Shown here one piece after another: positions 1-11,065 of a DNA stretch of 64,000 nucleotides. Under the pieces are notes generated by a model. It made no database searches and was not told the DNA's origin. It worked only from the letters and a program-made list of their open reading frames with translations. The stretch is taken from contig JAYGXS010000010.1 in the NCBI GenBank assembly GCA_036362985.1, positions 6,964,396 to 7,028,395 on the forward strand, given 5' to 3'. Source of the DNA: Ligula intestinalis. Lineage: Eukaryota > Platyhelminthes > Cestoda > Diphyllobothriidea > Diphyllobothriidae. Made by a program: the position numbers and the translations under genes. Positions within the stretch are counted from its first letter, which is position 1. Each line of letters starts with the position of its first letter.

Positions 1-239
1 GTAGCCGGATAGAAATAGGTGATTCGCTCCACCTCCCCTAGCAAGATATGCGGCTTCGCAGAGTAGAGTAGACACAGTTGAGGATATGGTTAAGCGTAAC
101 TTCAGGGTCAATAAAAGGAAACATTAAGTTTTACCGAATATATTTTCCTTCCACTTCTATTACGCGGACTCTGTTCCGATCTCCCTGTTCTTACGAAGGT
201 AGGCGATGAAGCACGAGTGATTGCCACCACCGACCAAAG

Positions 240-1880
240 CAGATTAAATCGGTAGATCGATTTATTTGTTAAGGTCGAACGCGGGAGATTTACCTCAAAG
301 TTATTTGTTTCTGACGTAGTTAGCACTATCTCTTCTCCTGCTTTGCAAGACTCTGTTGTCTCAAGATTGTGGAATATCAAATGTCTGGGGAAGGGACGAA
401 GCCCCATAAGACTTCCTGCCAATTGACCTCGTTAGCGTCTAATCGGCTATCCGCATAACTTGACGAAAAATCGTCAATTTCCCTCCATAAACACATTCAG
501 CAATGATCATAATGTTGTTATCATGGATGCTTGCTTTACCTTAGGATAAAGGGAGATGGTCTCCAGTCCTTTTTATCCCTCACAATGAGAGAAGGTCAAT
601 CAGGTGCGACTGTGCTTCGACGATTTCACCTTGGCACAATTATGTCGGTTGAAATGAAAACGCCGCTAAATGTAGTGCGGACCTCTGCAAGGCACATACA
701 GCAGATTCAAAAGTGCCTCCATAAGCCAAAGACTAGTAAAACAAAATTCTACATGTTGCTGAGTTTTTTCTAATACCCTGAAAATAAAGGCTTTGCATGC
801 TTATCTACACGTACTTTTAAGAAAAATAACTTGTAGATTTCGAACAAAGCGGATTTTCACGCGTCGCTAGACAGCCAAATGTAATTAGAGTCATGCAAAA
901 AACTAAAATAACTCTAGCCTCTTTTTATGGGCTATGCCTTTAACGTTTTAAAAAAATGATGCGTCGGTACGAAGAACACACCCATTAAAGCTTGTCCTTA
1001 AACTGTGTACTGTTGCATAATTGGGTTGCAATGATTTTAATGATTTACCGCAAGGAATTCACTACAAGGTAAAATGGCACCTTCAGCGAACACGTTGGAG
1101 AGCATACCGTACCGTTTTTGTTTGTAGTTGAACTTCCAGTCATTACTTACCATTTGCGGTTCAGGATACACTGTTTGTAAATTGTGAGAACATTCATTGG
1201 GATGCCTAAAAAACCTTTAGAACGGGACTTTTGCGTATGGCAGTTCAGCTCTATTTCTTCCATTCAAAATGGAGTAGGAGTACCTTATGAATTCTGTCCC
1301 ATCTCTGCACCAGCTGGAGAAGTCACTTCGCACATAATTCCAGGTAAATGAGAACCAATGTTAATATAAGAGTAAAGTAAAATTTTATATAGTGTTTTTT
1401 GTTAGGCTAAGCGCTCCGCCACCGCTATTTCGTAGACATCCTTCCCTTTTACCCATCCCTTTGGAGGCTGGGGTAGGATACACAGATGGTTAACACATCC
1501 GACCGGAACAGACTCGGTCGCTATTGCGATTAATCTTTTAAGGTAGAATGCGCGACAAAAAAATCAAGAAAAGACTCGTTTCCTATCACTCTGATTAACC
1601 TCAAAGTTCTATTTTTCTTAATTTACTTATACTATGACATAATTGGTGCAATTTCTTATCCTCTCCTGCAAGAATCGGGTGCTTTTAAATTGTGCAATAG
1701 CAATCTGTTAGAAAGAGACAGATCTCTCAAAAACTTCCTGCCCATTGATCTGATAAAATTCACGTCGGCTGTCCGCATAACTTAAGGAGCATTCGTCAGT
1801 CAACTTCTTCAAACACGCCATTCTGCACTCTTAATCATTTTGACCTCATATTTTCCTGCTTTATAAAAGGATAAGCAGGA
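240..1880. repeat. Diverged direct repeat, about 300 bp, two copies
   Basis: Positions about 240-560 and 1560-1880 align by eye in the same direction. Both contain an acctcaaagtt-type stretch, then tctcctgc-caag, then cttcctgcc-attga, then cggct-tccgcataactt, with small indels; the offset is 1306-1322 bp. They do not resemble the PLE or LINE pieces elsewhere in the window. The ORFs across them are not conserved between copies, so I read them as non-coding repeat. The spacer contains the candidate exon at 1202-1343. Confidence 0.55.
1202..1343 (+). CDS. Candidate coding exon of an unrecognised host gene
   Basis: The frame from the ATG at 1202 reads 47 codons plus one base and ends in CCAG followed by gtaaat, a good 5' splice site; phase at the donor is 1. 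The peptide starts MPKKPLERDFC and ends GEVTSHIIPG. It has balanced composition, unlike the surrounding AT-rich sequence, and no similarity to the mobile elements here. The frame stays open upstream only to a TAA near 1180, so either the ATG is a true start or an acceptor such as the tttag at 1216-1220 opens the exon. A weak resemblance to the N-terminal part of Maelstrom-type DnaQ-like domains (aromatic, Gly, Pro-Gly, then Ser-His-x-Ile-Pro) is only an impression. No other exon of this gene was linked. Confidence 0.45.
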
Positions 1881-2044
1881 CTTATCTTCAGCCATTTTGC
1901 TCAACGAACTCGATCAAAAGCATAGGTGCAGTACCCTTAGTTGACACTTGCAAACTTTTTTCAAAGCCGATACGCGAGCTCCCAGTCATCCGAATTATAA
2001 CTGTTTGTAGACGAAAAACAACTTATGTAACAAAGAAGAGGATG

Positions 2045-2154
2045 CAATTACTGGAAAAAGTTTTATTTTGCAAATGTTTTGGATTCCGTCGGGAATCTTT
2101 AATCATAGGTGATGGTGGCGTACCCATTGTTATGCGTGCGATAATTATTCAGGC
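2045..2154 (-). mobile_element. PLE terminus fragment, inverted copy
   Basis: Read on the minus strand this repeats the terminal part of the plus-strand fragment that follows: an aataattatcgcac block, then a short perfect hairpin (GATTCC, loop CGAC, GGAATC) and an AATAAA-like string. The cgtcagg box after the hairpin has decayed to catttgc. Together with 2155-2460 it forms an outward-pointing inverted pair about 0.1 kb apart. Confidence 0.6.
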
Positions 2155-2460
2155 CCGCATCTGACGCTGACAAGGACATTGTGGTAATGAGTGAGTCAAA
2201 CGCGAAGTGTCGAGTTAGTACCGCATAAATTAAGATCCAAGCGGTTGCTACAGATGTAAATAACTATCGCACGAACGCGGATGACCACTATGAACTATAA
2301 TTACCGTGCAAACTGTGCATGCCTAAACTCTATCTGCGCATGAGAATGCTACCATCGCCTATGCTTAAGAATTCTCGACGGAATCCGAAACGTCAGGAAA
2401 ATAAAACTCTGGTTCCAGTGATCCCATACTCTTCTTCTGAACTGCTTCCTGGAACTCGCA
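2155..2460 (+). mobile_element. PLE 3' region fragment with hammerhead-like motif
   Basis: This matches the 3' non-coding part of the PLE remnant at 45715-46130 (minus): the cccgcatc-gacgctgacaagg block, then taaataactatcgcac, then the terminal motif with GAAA at 2387-2390 followed by CGTCAGG and AAAATAAAAC. It ends in the family tail of ccagtgat followed by actcttcttct at about 2420-2440. The CTGATGA-equivalent box is degenerate (cctatgctta). No coding sequence remains. Confidence 0.6.
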
Positions 2461-3493
2461 TATTCTTTACTATTACGCAAAAAAATGGAGCTGCCGGAAG
2501 TCATGCCGTGCAACATAGGGTTTTTGGTCAGTAAGGAGGCATACTGCTTAATAAAGGTTGCACGGGTACCCATCACAGAATTCAGAAGAGTATTTAACAA
2601 CGTAAGTATGCTTTCAAGACATGCTCACCGGGCCAACTTTTAAGTGGTACTCTGTTCCCATACGAATGAAGTGGCCCAAAGACAATTTTTTAAAAGCATA
2701 CGCTTGCTCGCCAACTATACTTCTGAATTGTCTGATGGGAAATATCGCAATTATTTAAAAATAATACTTATGAAAGGGAATGTATTTACTAGTCCCACAT
2801 GCAAACAGACATTTGAATAATCCTGTACATAATTATCGGCCGCTGTAGTGGGCATTTAGTAAGGACGCATGTAGACCGCTCTAAGAATAAAAGTAAGCCT
2901 CCTAGGTGCCAATGACGTTGCAAATAAACTGAAAGTTTTGACTATTTTCTTTATATTAAACACATAAAGTGAATTTTTTGGATTTGCTCTGCTTAATACA
3001 TATATGACAGCTTTATTTTTTCATAGAAAAATATACAAGTGAAGTGAATGGAACGCAGACACGCTTCTTTCACTCCTGAATTTAAGTTTTGGATTCAGTT
3101 TGTAGTCCAAACTTACGCACTTGCCTCAATTGTCTACAGCTGTGGACGAAGCATTACATTGATTAGTTCACAGGTTTTCATTATGTAGCAGGCGAGAAAT
3201 GCCGACGAAAAGGGGCTGTTTCAAACACCAGCAACTTCAAGTGACAACAATATCTTATATCTGTGACTGATTAGTTTTGCAATTCTAACAAATATTTAAA
3301 AATGCAGTTGATTTTGGTCACTCAACCACAGGCTTTTACATCGACTTTGGAATTTGAGTGATGTATAGACGTTATATAATTATTGGGTTTGGAGAAGGAT
3401 TAGCTGGTCAACGCCTTGTACGCAGGTCGCTAACATGATGGATTCCTCGTTTTAAGGGCACTTTGGTCGAAATGCGGGGGATAGTTGAGGTGC
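2461..3493. other. AT-rich spacer
   Basis: I see no supported gene. A short open frame at about 2545-2650 has a gtaagt in it but no acceptor I trust. On the minus strand the first AATAAA-type signal below the 3494 exon is the complement of 3013-3018. Confidence 0.5.
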
Positions 3494-3739
3494 TCATGGT
3501 GGGCTTCGTGCATTTTCTCCCTCCTCAAGCACATGCATTTCGTTTGACTGTGACTGAGGCGGCGTGCGATTCCCATATGTCGTCGGTACAGGAGAATAAC
3601 TGCGTGAACCACTACCTTTTGACTGCAGAAAGCTGGCTTTTCTAGAGGAATCACCGCTGCCCCGACTGTGGCTACCACGTGTTTGATTAGACGTAAATAA
3701 TATTGTGTCAGTGACTGGTACATGACCCAAAAAGAATAT
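3494..3739 (-). CDS. Candidate 3' terminal exon, Ser/Arg/Pro-rich tail
   Basis: The frame reads 81 codons and a TGA. From residue 16 onward it is rich in Ser, Gly, Arg and Pro, with an SSRKASF stretch typical of a basophilic kinase site, and it ends EEGENARSPP. Such bias inside AT-rich spacer suggests real coding sequence. An acceptor could be the ccag just before 3739, or the taccag just before 3714, which has more pyrimidines upstream. It looks like a disordered C-terminal tail; the family is unknown. The overlapping 97-codon frame on the same strand looks less protein-like. No upstream exon was linked. Confidence 0.35.
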   Translation of the reverse strand: MFFLGHVPVTDTILFTSNQTRGSHSRGSGDSSRKASFLQSKGSGSRSYSPVPTTYGNRTPPQSQSNEMHVLEEGENARSPP

Positions 3740-3745
3740 CTGGCA

Positions 3746-4655
3746 TCAACTTGGTGGTTCGTATTTCAGAATTTCGGTTGAAATTTCTTGGGATAATAAC
3801 TCTATTTAGGTAGTATTGTTTTTTTCAAAATCTTCCACCAAGTACCTCTGAAGTCCTTTTATTGAAGGGAAGACGCCAATGTTTTCCAAAGGACGAATTT
3901 CCGTGAAATAACACCTATTGGGATGCCTGCCTTACAGTTTATGTGTGTTGTGTATATGAAAACTTAAAAATATTTTTTTAATTTCAATATTTTAACGGAA
4001 ACGCGACTTTTTTGAATATAACGCATTATGAGGATGGCCATGTTAGTTGAACTTAAGAATTCCCCGAAAAACTAAAAAGGAAGAATTCTGATAGTGTTGT
4101 GCCTAGGATCAAATTTAAAACTTTTTGAAAAGGACTTAATTGGTTATTCACCTGAAGGATAGTTATGAATTTTACCTTTTTCCACGTTAACGTCAAAATC
4201 ACGATCAACAATTACTACCTGAATTTTAACTTACCTGAAATGAAGCAGCTCACTTTTCTGCCCATGATGTAGCATTTTTTGCGTATCTGATTCCTTTGAT
4301 GTCCCTTTATAAAATTGTAAATGCCAAAACAAAGACCGCATATGTACTAGAGTTTTGCTAAAACCGCTTATCATCTGTTAATTTCATTTTTAAGTGACGC
4401 ATTAATACAAAATGTATGGTACGAATAAGAAGATTGCCACGTGTATCATGTTGAATCAAATTGTTTTCATCCTTCATATAACCGAATAAATATGGGCAGT
4501 TTTAGCTATTTCCCGGAATTTTCGGTCTGGTTAAACAAAAATGGTCAAAACCTAATTTACTGCATTTTTTGGCACATATTGTCACACATTGATAAAAATT
4601 AGTCCCTGGGACTAAAATTGTGCTTTGTTACTGAAAAAATAATGCGATTCCTTAA
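3746..4655. other. AT-rich spacer with a dispersed-repeat fragment
   Basis: No gene seen. About 4215-4390 resembles 30340-30490: both have aacttacctgaaa and then a similar AT-rich run. On the minus strand both copies look like a 5' splice site (TTTCAG then GTAAGTT). Because the match is repeated, I treat it as part of a repeat. Confidence 0.4.
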
Positions 4656-4657
4656 GC

Positions 4658-5700
4658 TTGCCTGCACTTGATTTTAATGATCTTAAGACCACATCTTCCT
4701 ATTCTGTGGCAATTTATTTTAAAGTTTTTCTGCTTATGTTAGCTTTGGTTCTGTCTGGCTTGTTTCATTGCAAACTGCGATTTTTCTCAATTTACACCAA
4801 ATTTCACAGCTTTGTTCCCATGAATAAAATAAGAAATCTAGTCCAGGGATTAGCAGCTAGAGTCCGACGGATCTGCCCTCCTGAAACTATCGAATCAGAA
4901 CTCCAACAGCTGCAGAACATTCTTCTTGAAAACAGATACCCAGAAAGGTTCATCATCAAGAATATTGACGAATGCACCAAGAAGCCTACTTCCTTAACTG
5001 CAGAAAAGAAGGACATACTCAAAAGACTACCTTTCTTAGGAGACGCAGCCAGCGAACTGGTAAATCGACGGCAAACTTACGTGTGTTTTTCACGAACTTT
5101 TCACTTTTACGATTAGGAGGTAAAGTCCGGCTCCTGTTGAAGGCCACATCCATGCGTTTTTACCCCTGTGGAGTGGCATTCATCAGCCGAACACAAAGGC
5201 GACTGGAAAAGAGAGTATGTGAACATGTAACGGCCTGGTTGAGTAAAGGCAAAACTAAATCGATCTCGAGTTCCATCCTCGCCCACCTGGTTGATACAAA
5301 CTACCGCGTCGATACTAGTGAAGCTGTTAAGGTTGTCAACCGGACCTCAACCGACCTCTCCAAAGGCCTACGCCAACGGGTGCTGGCAACAACAGAAGCA
5401 GTGGCTAAACGCCTATTGAATCCAGTACTGTGATGCCAGAAGACACTTTTAAAAGCCCTGACCCTCCCGTGACCGAAACCGACGCCAGAAGGCGATTTCA
5501 TATCATCCCCATCCAAAGGTAGCGGTCGCACTACCAACATGCCGACCATTGGCGCAGACTGAAAAGTCTGCAATGGCCAATAGGCGCATAACCCTGAAAT
5601 TATTGATTTTTGTACCTGTTTAAATTTTATAGTGTGCAATGTAATGGCCCTGAAGATTATTTGCCGAAAAGTATGCTTTTGTTTTGTTTGAGTAAACTGA
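4658..5700 (+). mobile_element. 5'-truncated PLE: thumb region, GIY-YIG endonuclease and 3' UTR
   Basis: PLEs encode a reverse transcriptase joined to a C-terminal GIY-YIG nuclease used to nick the target. From about 4800 the plus strand encodes the linker (NKIRNLVQGLAARVRRIC, then RLPFLGDAASELVNRR). A frameshift near 5070 follows, and another frame carries the nuclease up to 5433. The GIY-YIG half-motifs are damaged: the expected Cys-rich start reads FYPCGVAF and the second half reads ISRT. The Arg-x-x-Glu-His helix survives as KRVCEHVTAW, followed by SSILAHLVDTN and the terminal ATTEAVAKRLLNP. The polymerase domain is missing. The sequence after the stop (LLKALTLP in one frame) and on to about 5700 is the element's 3' end. 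This clade differs from the copies at 37-55 kb. Confidence 0.8.
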
Positions 5701-5970
5701 ACCACACGAGCAATTTTTTCTTAACCAAAGGCTTCCTTTAGAATCCAATGCACTCGCCACGACAAACCACCGAAGCCAAGTTTATGCCGACTTCAATTCA
5801 ATCACCACTGCTTATAAATTAGCTTACGTACGGTATTTTTTCTGATCACGTTTACAGTCATATTAGCAAAATGTGCCTTGTTTTTATAAAATAATTTTCT
5901 CTGGAACAATGTTCAAACCCCGATCGTATTCGTAGCACTAGTAATAAGTTTTAATTGCCTTCCTTTTTAG

Positions 5971-6129
5971 TACATTGATGAAAAGAAGCTGCTTACGGAA
6001 CGACCAAAGGAAGTCTCCGAATATGCACCGTTGACGAAAATCCTGGTGTCTGTTGACTCGGAATTCGTGGACGCGTTCATGGACGAAATAAAGACGATTC
6101 CCTTCGCTGCCGTAAAGAAACATGCATAA
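5971..6129 (+). CDS. 3' terminal exon of a host gene, product unrecognised
   Basis: A strong acceptor (tgccttcctttttag, ending at 5970) is followed by 52 codons in phase 0 and a TAA at 6127-6129. The peptide opens YIDEKKLLTERPKEV, continues SEYAPLTKILVSVDSEF and ends IPFAAVKKHA. It is acidic and basic in alternating blocks, helix-compatible and free of low complexity. An AATAAA lies at 6188-6193, 59 nt after the stop, as expected for a short 3' UTR. Base composition is clearly richer in GC than the flanks. I do not recognise the family. The upstream intron would contain the PLE at 4.7-5.7 kb. No earlier exon with matching phase was identified; the exon at 1202-1343 ends in phase 1, so at least one more exon would be needed to join them. 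Confidence 0.7.
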   Translation, partial: YIDEKKLLTERPKEVSEYAPLTKILVSVDSEFVDAFMDEIKTIPFAAVKKHA

Positions 6130-6187
6130 CCACGGCTTGTGCTCCATTAACTAGGCACTTTTTGCGCTGTTGCTATGACTATTATTG

Positions 6188-6193
6188 AATAAA
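6188..6193 (+). promoter_or_regulatory. Polyadenylation signal AATAAA
   Basis: Canonical hexamer 59 nt downstream of the TAA that ends the exon at 5971-6129. Confidence 0.6.
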
Positions 6194-6289
6194 GAATACT
6201 CTTAAAATACCTATTTTTGGGCATTTGCACCTACAGTGTGTGCGAAAAAGTTGGTTTAAAATGAAAAAATGTGAAAACGCATTACAGTC

Positions 6290-6400
6290 TGCACCATCCC
6301 CCAAAGAAGAGGACGAAGGAGGTACAAGGACATGGACCGTTTTATTTTGAGGCTGACGCCTCGAACATGCTCTTGTTTCCATCTTCAGACGAAGGTGTTG
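6290..6400 (-). mobile_element. PLE-type terminus with variant hammerhead-like motif
   Basis: On the minus strand: CTGAAGA (complement of 6382-6388), a short spacer, GAGG in place of GAAA, then CGTCAGCC and AAAATAAAAC, then a cctccttcgtcctcttc tail. The box order and spacing match the other termini in this window, with one core box changed. No coding part of this copy was found next to it. Confidence 0.45.
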
Positions 6401-7000
6401 GTCATTGGCCGAGACTCCTTCAGCCTTGTCACATACTCTTTGTTATTTCCGAGCTCGACGGATGAGATTTGAACTGCCTGTTCACTGCTGAATAACCATG
6501 AGTTTGGTTGCTGATGGGCTCATGTGACCTCTGCTCCATTTGCGGCTGTCGCATGTCAAAGAGCTGGCTGGTCTGCCCCTCGCCGACCAACGGACTGCCT
6601 AGTTTTGTTTTCCGCGTGAGGTGATGTCAACGTTGGGGACGCCGTGGTGATGTACTGTTCGTTGTTGCCCATGTGGTTCCTGGCCGGCTACTCCTCTTTT
6701 TTCCCCTGACGCTAGACGCTATGCTCGAGTTTGCATTGCTTTCCTGTTGGCTTTGTTCGAAGTGACTCGAGGCTTGTACACAATGCCCGGTAGGCGGGAG
6801 GAAGCTCTATGGTTCTGTTACGTGCGCCAGTCGAAGACCAAATTTCCAGCAGTAATCTTGCTATGTTTTCACTAGCTCGGGATATATATGTTGTTTTGTC
6901 AACGGCGAAACCATGATTCCTCTGCTGCGCACCGTCATAGACTGCGATTGAAATTCAATAAAACCCAACACCATTAAATAGCTTTGGAGGAAGCCCCGAA
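6401..7000. other. GC-richer stretch, unclassified
   Basis: About 6440-6900 is noticeably richer in G and C than its surroundings, has no long frame and no similarity I recognise. It ends near an AATAAA at 6957-6962 on the plus strand. It could be the rest of the repeat whose terminus is at 6290-6400, or a transcribed non-coding region. Confidence 0.3.
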
Positions 7001-8525
7001 GCTCTGCACTGGTCTGCAATCAGCTAAACCTTTCTCATCAACTTACTTCAAAAATATACAGGGCTAGTCATGCGTTATTTAAAGAGGCACATAAGGAAAA
7101 AGCAAAATTATAAACTAGAAATAGCAGCAGGATATATGCTAACCAGTAAATACAGATGTTTAATGTCATGCTGGAATGAATTGTGTGCAATTTGAAAAGT
7201 GTATACAGCCTCTATTTTGCACTTAAATATACTCCCAAAGGCAATATGAGAAAAAACGTGGGCTATCTGATGACATACTCCAGCGGAAATGATGGGTAGA
7301 AACCAAGATAAGTTACTTACTTTTATATGACAATATGATTAGACTGCGCTCGTGGGAAAGAATTGCCCTTCAACAGAGCGGTTTCTTTTTTCAATAAAAA
7401 GTCTTATAAGACCATCGTTAACTTCTGCCTCCGAATAAGATTTATTTGAGACTTCGAAAAATCAATAATTATGACCATTCAGAACCGATGTATGTCCATT
7501 TAAATAGAGACATATATGCTCGCTCATTAATGATCTCTATGACGCAATGAAATAGTGCATTACCATTAAAACCCATCTTTCAGCCATACGTTTCTTCATT
7601 TTGGTGAACCAGAGGAACGCATAATTGTCCTTAAATTTATAATATTAACTTTAAAGACTGTAAAATGCAAGCGCAAATGCAACGCCATGCGAGTCTGCAA
7701 AATCGAACAAAAGAAAACGCCTGAATATTCCCTCCATAGAGAGCAATAATGTAATAAGGCGTTAGTTGCCACTAAAAGAGCACTGGAAAGTTTCTTTGGA
7801 AAATATTCTTCCATAAAACCTAATCGAGCTTATCGAGGGAACTAGTATATTAAAAAGTCATGCTACTTAGAAAGTATTGTTGATCCGAGTGTAGTTTATG
7901 TGACCGATCGAAATACGGGCTTTCAAGCGGCGACATCCAGGTCTGACTAAAATGTTATATAATAATGCTAAACAATAATCGATAGAACGACCTAAATGTT
8001 CTAAATTTTCCTATCCCAAGACGCACTTCAGCATTTTAAATTAGAGTTAAATAGCCTGATCAAGGATAGCATCTTTTTTGTAATCACCGACCAATGTGGA
8101 AAACAACGTTGCGTTTTCGTCTTCATTATGACATGTCAATTTTTAACTTCTACCTATGACGATTCGATTAGATAACAACATATTATTCCTGCGCGTTCCC
8201 TTAAGGGTAGCCAAAAGGGCTAAAATAAAATGACGAGGCTTCTCGTAGGGAGTGTGGTAACTGACCATCTCGGAAAATTTGCGTGTAACATTTTAACAGG
8301 CTGTCATTGATGAAGACAAGCGTTCGTCTTAACATGCTGTCAATACCGGTATCCACAACGAATCGTCGCTAACGTAACTAGCTAGTTCTTTAAATTTTAA
8401 AACGATCAAAATTTAAGAAAACTCAATTACTGCTTTTGTTGAATAACTATTCAAAGGTAATACAATTAGTCTGTTTTGATTTCTGGGGACTTTATCCCCA
8501 TTGCAAGGACAAAAGAAGGCTCTTT
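7001..8525. other. AT-rich spacer, nothing recognised
   Basis: Only short chance frames. No splice-bounded coding stretch, tRNA or repeat was seen. Confidence 0.5.
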
Positions 8526-8529
8526 GATT

Positions 8530-8610
8530 AACAAACTTACAATTTTATTTGTCGGAAAATTTGAACAGTTCCTGGAGTCCATCGTCGGTAATTAAATCAG
8601 GACCGAAAGG
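8530..8610 (-). mobile_element. PLE terminus fragment
   Basis: Minus-strand order: CGACGATGGACTCC (from about 8597), a short spacer, GTTCAAAT in place of TTCGAAAG, then CCGACAAATAAAA. This is the same subfamily as the terminus of the large copy at 50.4 kb (CTGACGATGGACTCC, GTTCGAAAG, CAGAAAAATAAAA), but more decayed. Confidence 0.5.
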
Positions 8611-9715
8611 ACACACAACAATTCTGGAGCACAGTGACCAATCAAACGTCAGCGTCATCGTTCTAGAGTTAACTTCGTAGGGCTTTTTTGCAGGTGGCAG
8701 ATCAACAAGTCGTGTCAATAAATCACGCAAGATAAGCAGTTAAGTTTTTTATCTGTTAATATGAACGTTTCATATATCTTTATTTTGCTATCTCTGCTTA
8801 TGAAGAAATGAATGCTTTTTTCAAATTATTTTCAGATAATCGTGAAAGATTTTTTATCCGCAGTATGCTGAACATGTTAAGACATTATCCGATTAGGGTC
8901 TTCCTTGGCAGAGATGTAGCATCGAATTGGTTTAGCCTGAGAATCCCGCAGCCTCAAAGTTCAGGTGCGATTAGCATAATTAAATCAAGGGTTCCAGAAA
9001 ATGTGATTTTTTGTAATGTCCAGAGTGGCTGCTGACGATGTTAAGCCATGCGTTAGATTGCATGTTAGACGGTTTTGTCGGCTGTACCTGAAGATCTGTA
9101 GGAGCAGGTTTAAGGATTTTAGACAAGTGTGAAGTGTCACACTACCAGAGGGTTTGTGTGCTCAATGGCATGAACGGCGTTGCCATCAGATTTGCCAGAG
9201 GTGCGCATTTTAAATTCGGTTAGGGGGGGGATCTGTGACGAGCTTTCGTCGTTGGTTAGGAAGTTGCTAGACCAATCACATCCAGCATCTTAACAATGAC
9301 TATTGGCTGCTCAGCGAACATTTCTTTTAAGTTCGCGGGCCTCACTTTGATGATTGGTTTCGCTGAGACAGCACATAGAAACTTGTCGATACATGCAAAT
9401 AGGCGACTTCAGGGTAGAAGTAGAAGATGTGATCGATGGAACAAGAACTTTATGTGTACGTCGGTTTTGATTCTCTTGAGAACTGTTCATCAGAGGTTGT
9501 TATAGAAAAAAGTGAAACATGCACACATAAGGACGGTATATGTACAGACTACGCAGTGTGTCCACTGAGTAGTGGCCACGTAAGCGCATACGTAGTTTAA
9601 TTATCAAATCCTATAACCACCACTGGGGGTCGTGATTGATGAAATACAAGCTCGGCAGTCCGACTTCGAGTTATTAATGGCCGTCATTTCGTCATTCGTG
9701 CTGGATTCGGGCTTG
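8611..9715. other. Spacer, nothing recognised
   Basis: Contains frames of 69-75 codons without family resemblance or splice signals. A G-run lies at about 9223-9230. Confidence 0.45.
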
Positions 9716-9719
9716 AAAA

Positions 9720-9835
9720 TTTGAACAAAAAATTGCTTGCTGTTGTTGAAGTTGTTGCTGGGACCGACTCTCCCCACATGACTGATTCTCCTGCTCAGAG
9801 GGTGCCCCAATACGGTCTTTGGGAACGGCAAGGCG
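9720..9835 (-). mobile_element. Inverted PLE 3' piece
   Basis: The block around 9770-9800 (cacatgactgattctcctgctcag) matches 45935-45960, where it belongs to a minus-strand PLE. It therefore points opposite to the remnant that follows at 9860-10520. Confidence 0.45.
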
Positions 9836-9859
9836 CTAAGGCCAGATGCAACCATCAGG

Positions 9860-10520
9860 TGCCAGGTAATGAGACCGAACAGTTGGGGTCGTCAACTGGA
9901 TTTTGTGCAGGTGTGGACAGAGCAACTACGTCGGAGAAACAGGGAGATTACTTTGCTCGCAAATGACCATATACGCAGTGTTGTTGAGGAAAAAAATCCC
10001 GTGTTGTTACTCACCCGACAGAAGCCGGCCATACGCTTAAATTTAATGAGGTCGAAATTCTCGCAAGATGTGACAACCATGTGAGCCGTTAGCTGCTATA
10101 ATCACGATTCAGAGATCAACAATCAATTAACTAGCGCAATGACTTGCCATTTGCATACGCAGTACCAAGACATTGTACGAGCAGGATGAACAGACGCTTG
10201 GAGAGCACGGGCTTAACACCAACTGCCATTGCAGCGAACATAATTTTCGTATAATTATCAAGCCCGCAGCCAATGTGGACATCGACCTTGCGGGCATTAT
10301 TGTGTCAGACGCGGACAACCAAGCCTTTACCTCACCATTTATGAACCCAGGGGTGATAACGGGAGCTGATAAATATAGTGCGCATGCAGTCGTGGGACCA
10401 ATAATAACTAGACATACTGTGCAATCTGTGCAAATATGTCATCCTTATATGAATGATTAATGCTTGACATAATCCGAAACGGCCAGCAAAGAAACTTGTA
10501 TTCCATCGATTCAACCTTCT
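9860..10520 (+). mobile_element. PLE remnant: GIY-YIG part, 3' UTR and terminus
   Basis: About 9900-10095 aligns with 39290-39480: gg-caactacgtcggaga for the second half of the nuclease motif, then aatttaatgaggtcgaaattctcgcaag, then tgacaaccatgtgagccg. Single-base indels break the reading frame repeatedly. The region 10200-10330 matches the non-coding 3' segment of the 45.7 kb copy. The terminus is visible at 10468-10515 (ATAATCCGAAACGGCCAGCAAA, a ccatcgattcaa block, then cttcttc). No function is retained. Confidence 0.65.
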
Positions 10521-10671
10521 TCGCCTAAGCTCGAAGTTTCGTGTGTGAAAACGTGCGCCAAATTTCGGGGCGTAGGGTTAATATTTAGTTCAGAATAAGG
10601 GTTAGAACATGAGACTACTCTGGATTAAAGCAAATTTAGACTCTCATACATTGGGTGCAGCATTTTAAAAA

Positions 10672-10831
10672 TTTATTTAAAATATCAAAAGGTGACTCTG
10701 ATATTTACTGTTAAGCATATTGTTGCTGCATGCCACGTCGGCAGTTAACAGAAATGACCCGGCTAATCGCTGAATTACTTACCTATTGACGTTTAAATTG
10801 CTCTCCCCTCAAACGAATCCCCAGTGCATAC
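10672..10831 (-). CDS. Candidate 3' exon (10783-10831) with downstream AATAAA
   Basis: On the minus strand an acceptor ttttatatctgcag precedes 49 nt whose one usable frame reads YALGIRLRGEQFKRQ and stops at TAG (10783-10785). AATAAA lies at 10672-10677, about 105 nt further on. A good donor-like gtaagt directly after the TAG could mean this is instead a short internal exon. The coding part is too short to identify. Confidence 0.25.
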
Positions 10832-10914
10832 CTGCAGATATAAAATTGGATTTAAAATCCAGGAGTCTTTTTGCAGGTGTTTCATTTATGAGTGTATTTG
10901 ACATGAAGGTAATA

Positions 10915-11065
10915 TGAAGAATAGAATGGATAACGGCATTTCCAGTTCCGAAGCAGACGATGCGATATCTGCAACAAGGACTTTATTTTCCTGACGTTTT
11001 GGATTCAGTCGGGAATCCTTAGTCATAGGTAATCGTAAACAGGTCTGAGACATGCGCATATAAAA
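10915..11065 (-). mobile_element. PLE terminus fragment with perfect small hairpin
   Basis: Minus-strand order: CTATGACTAA, the hairpin GGATTC / GAATCC with a 6-nt loop, AAAACGTCAGG, AAAATAAAG, then a degraded tail. It is the same subfamily as the termini at 2.1, 2.4 and 46.5 kb. The GAAA box reads AAAA. Confidence 0.6.

Noticed and set aside
5301..5705. 134-codon minus-strand ORF
   Set aside because: Antisense of the PLE GIY-YIG domain at 4.7-5.4 kb.
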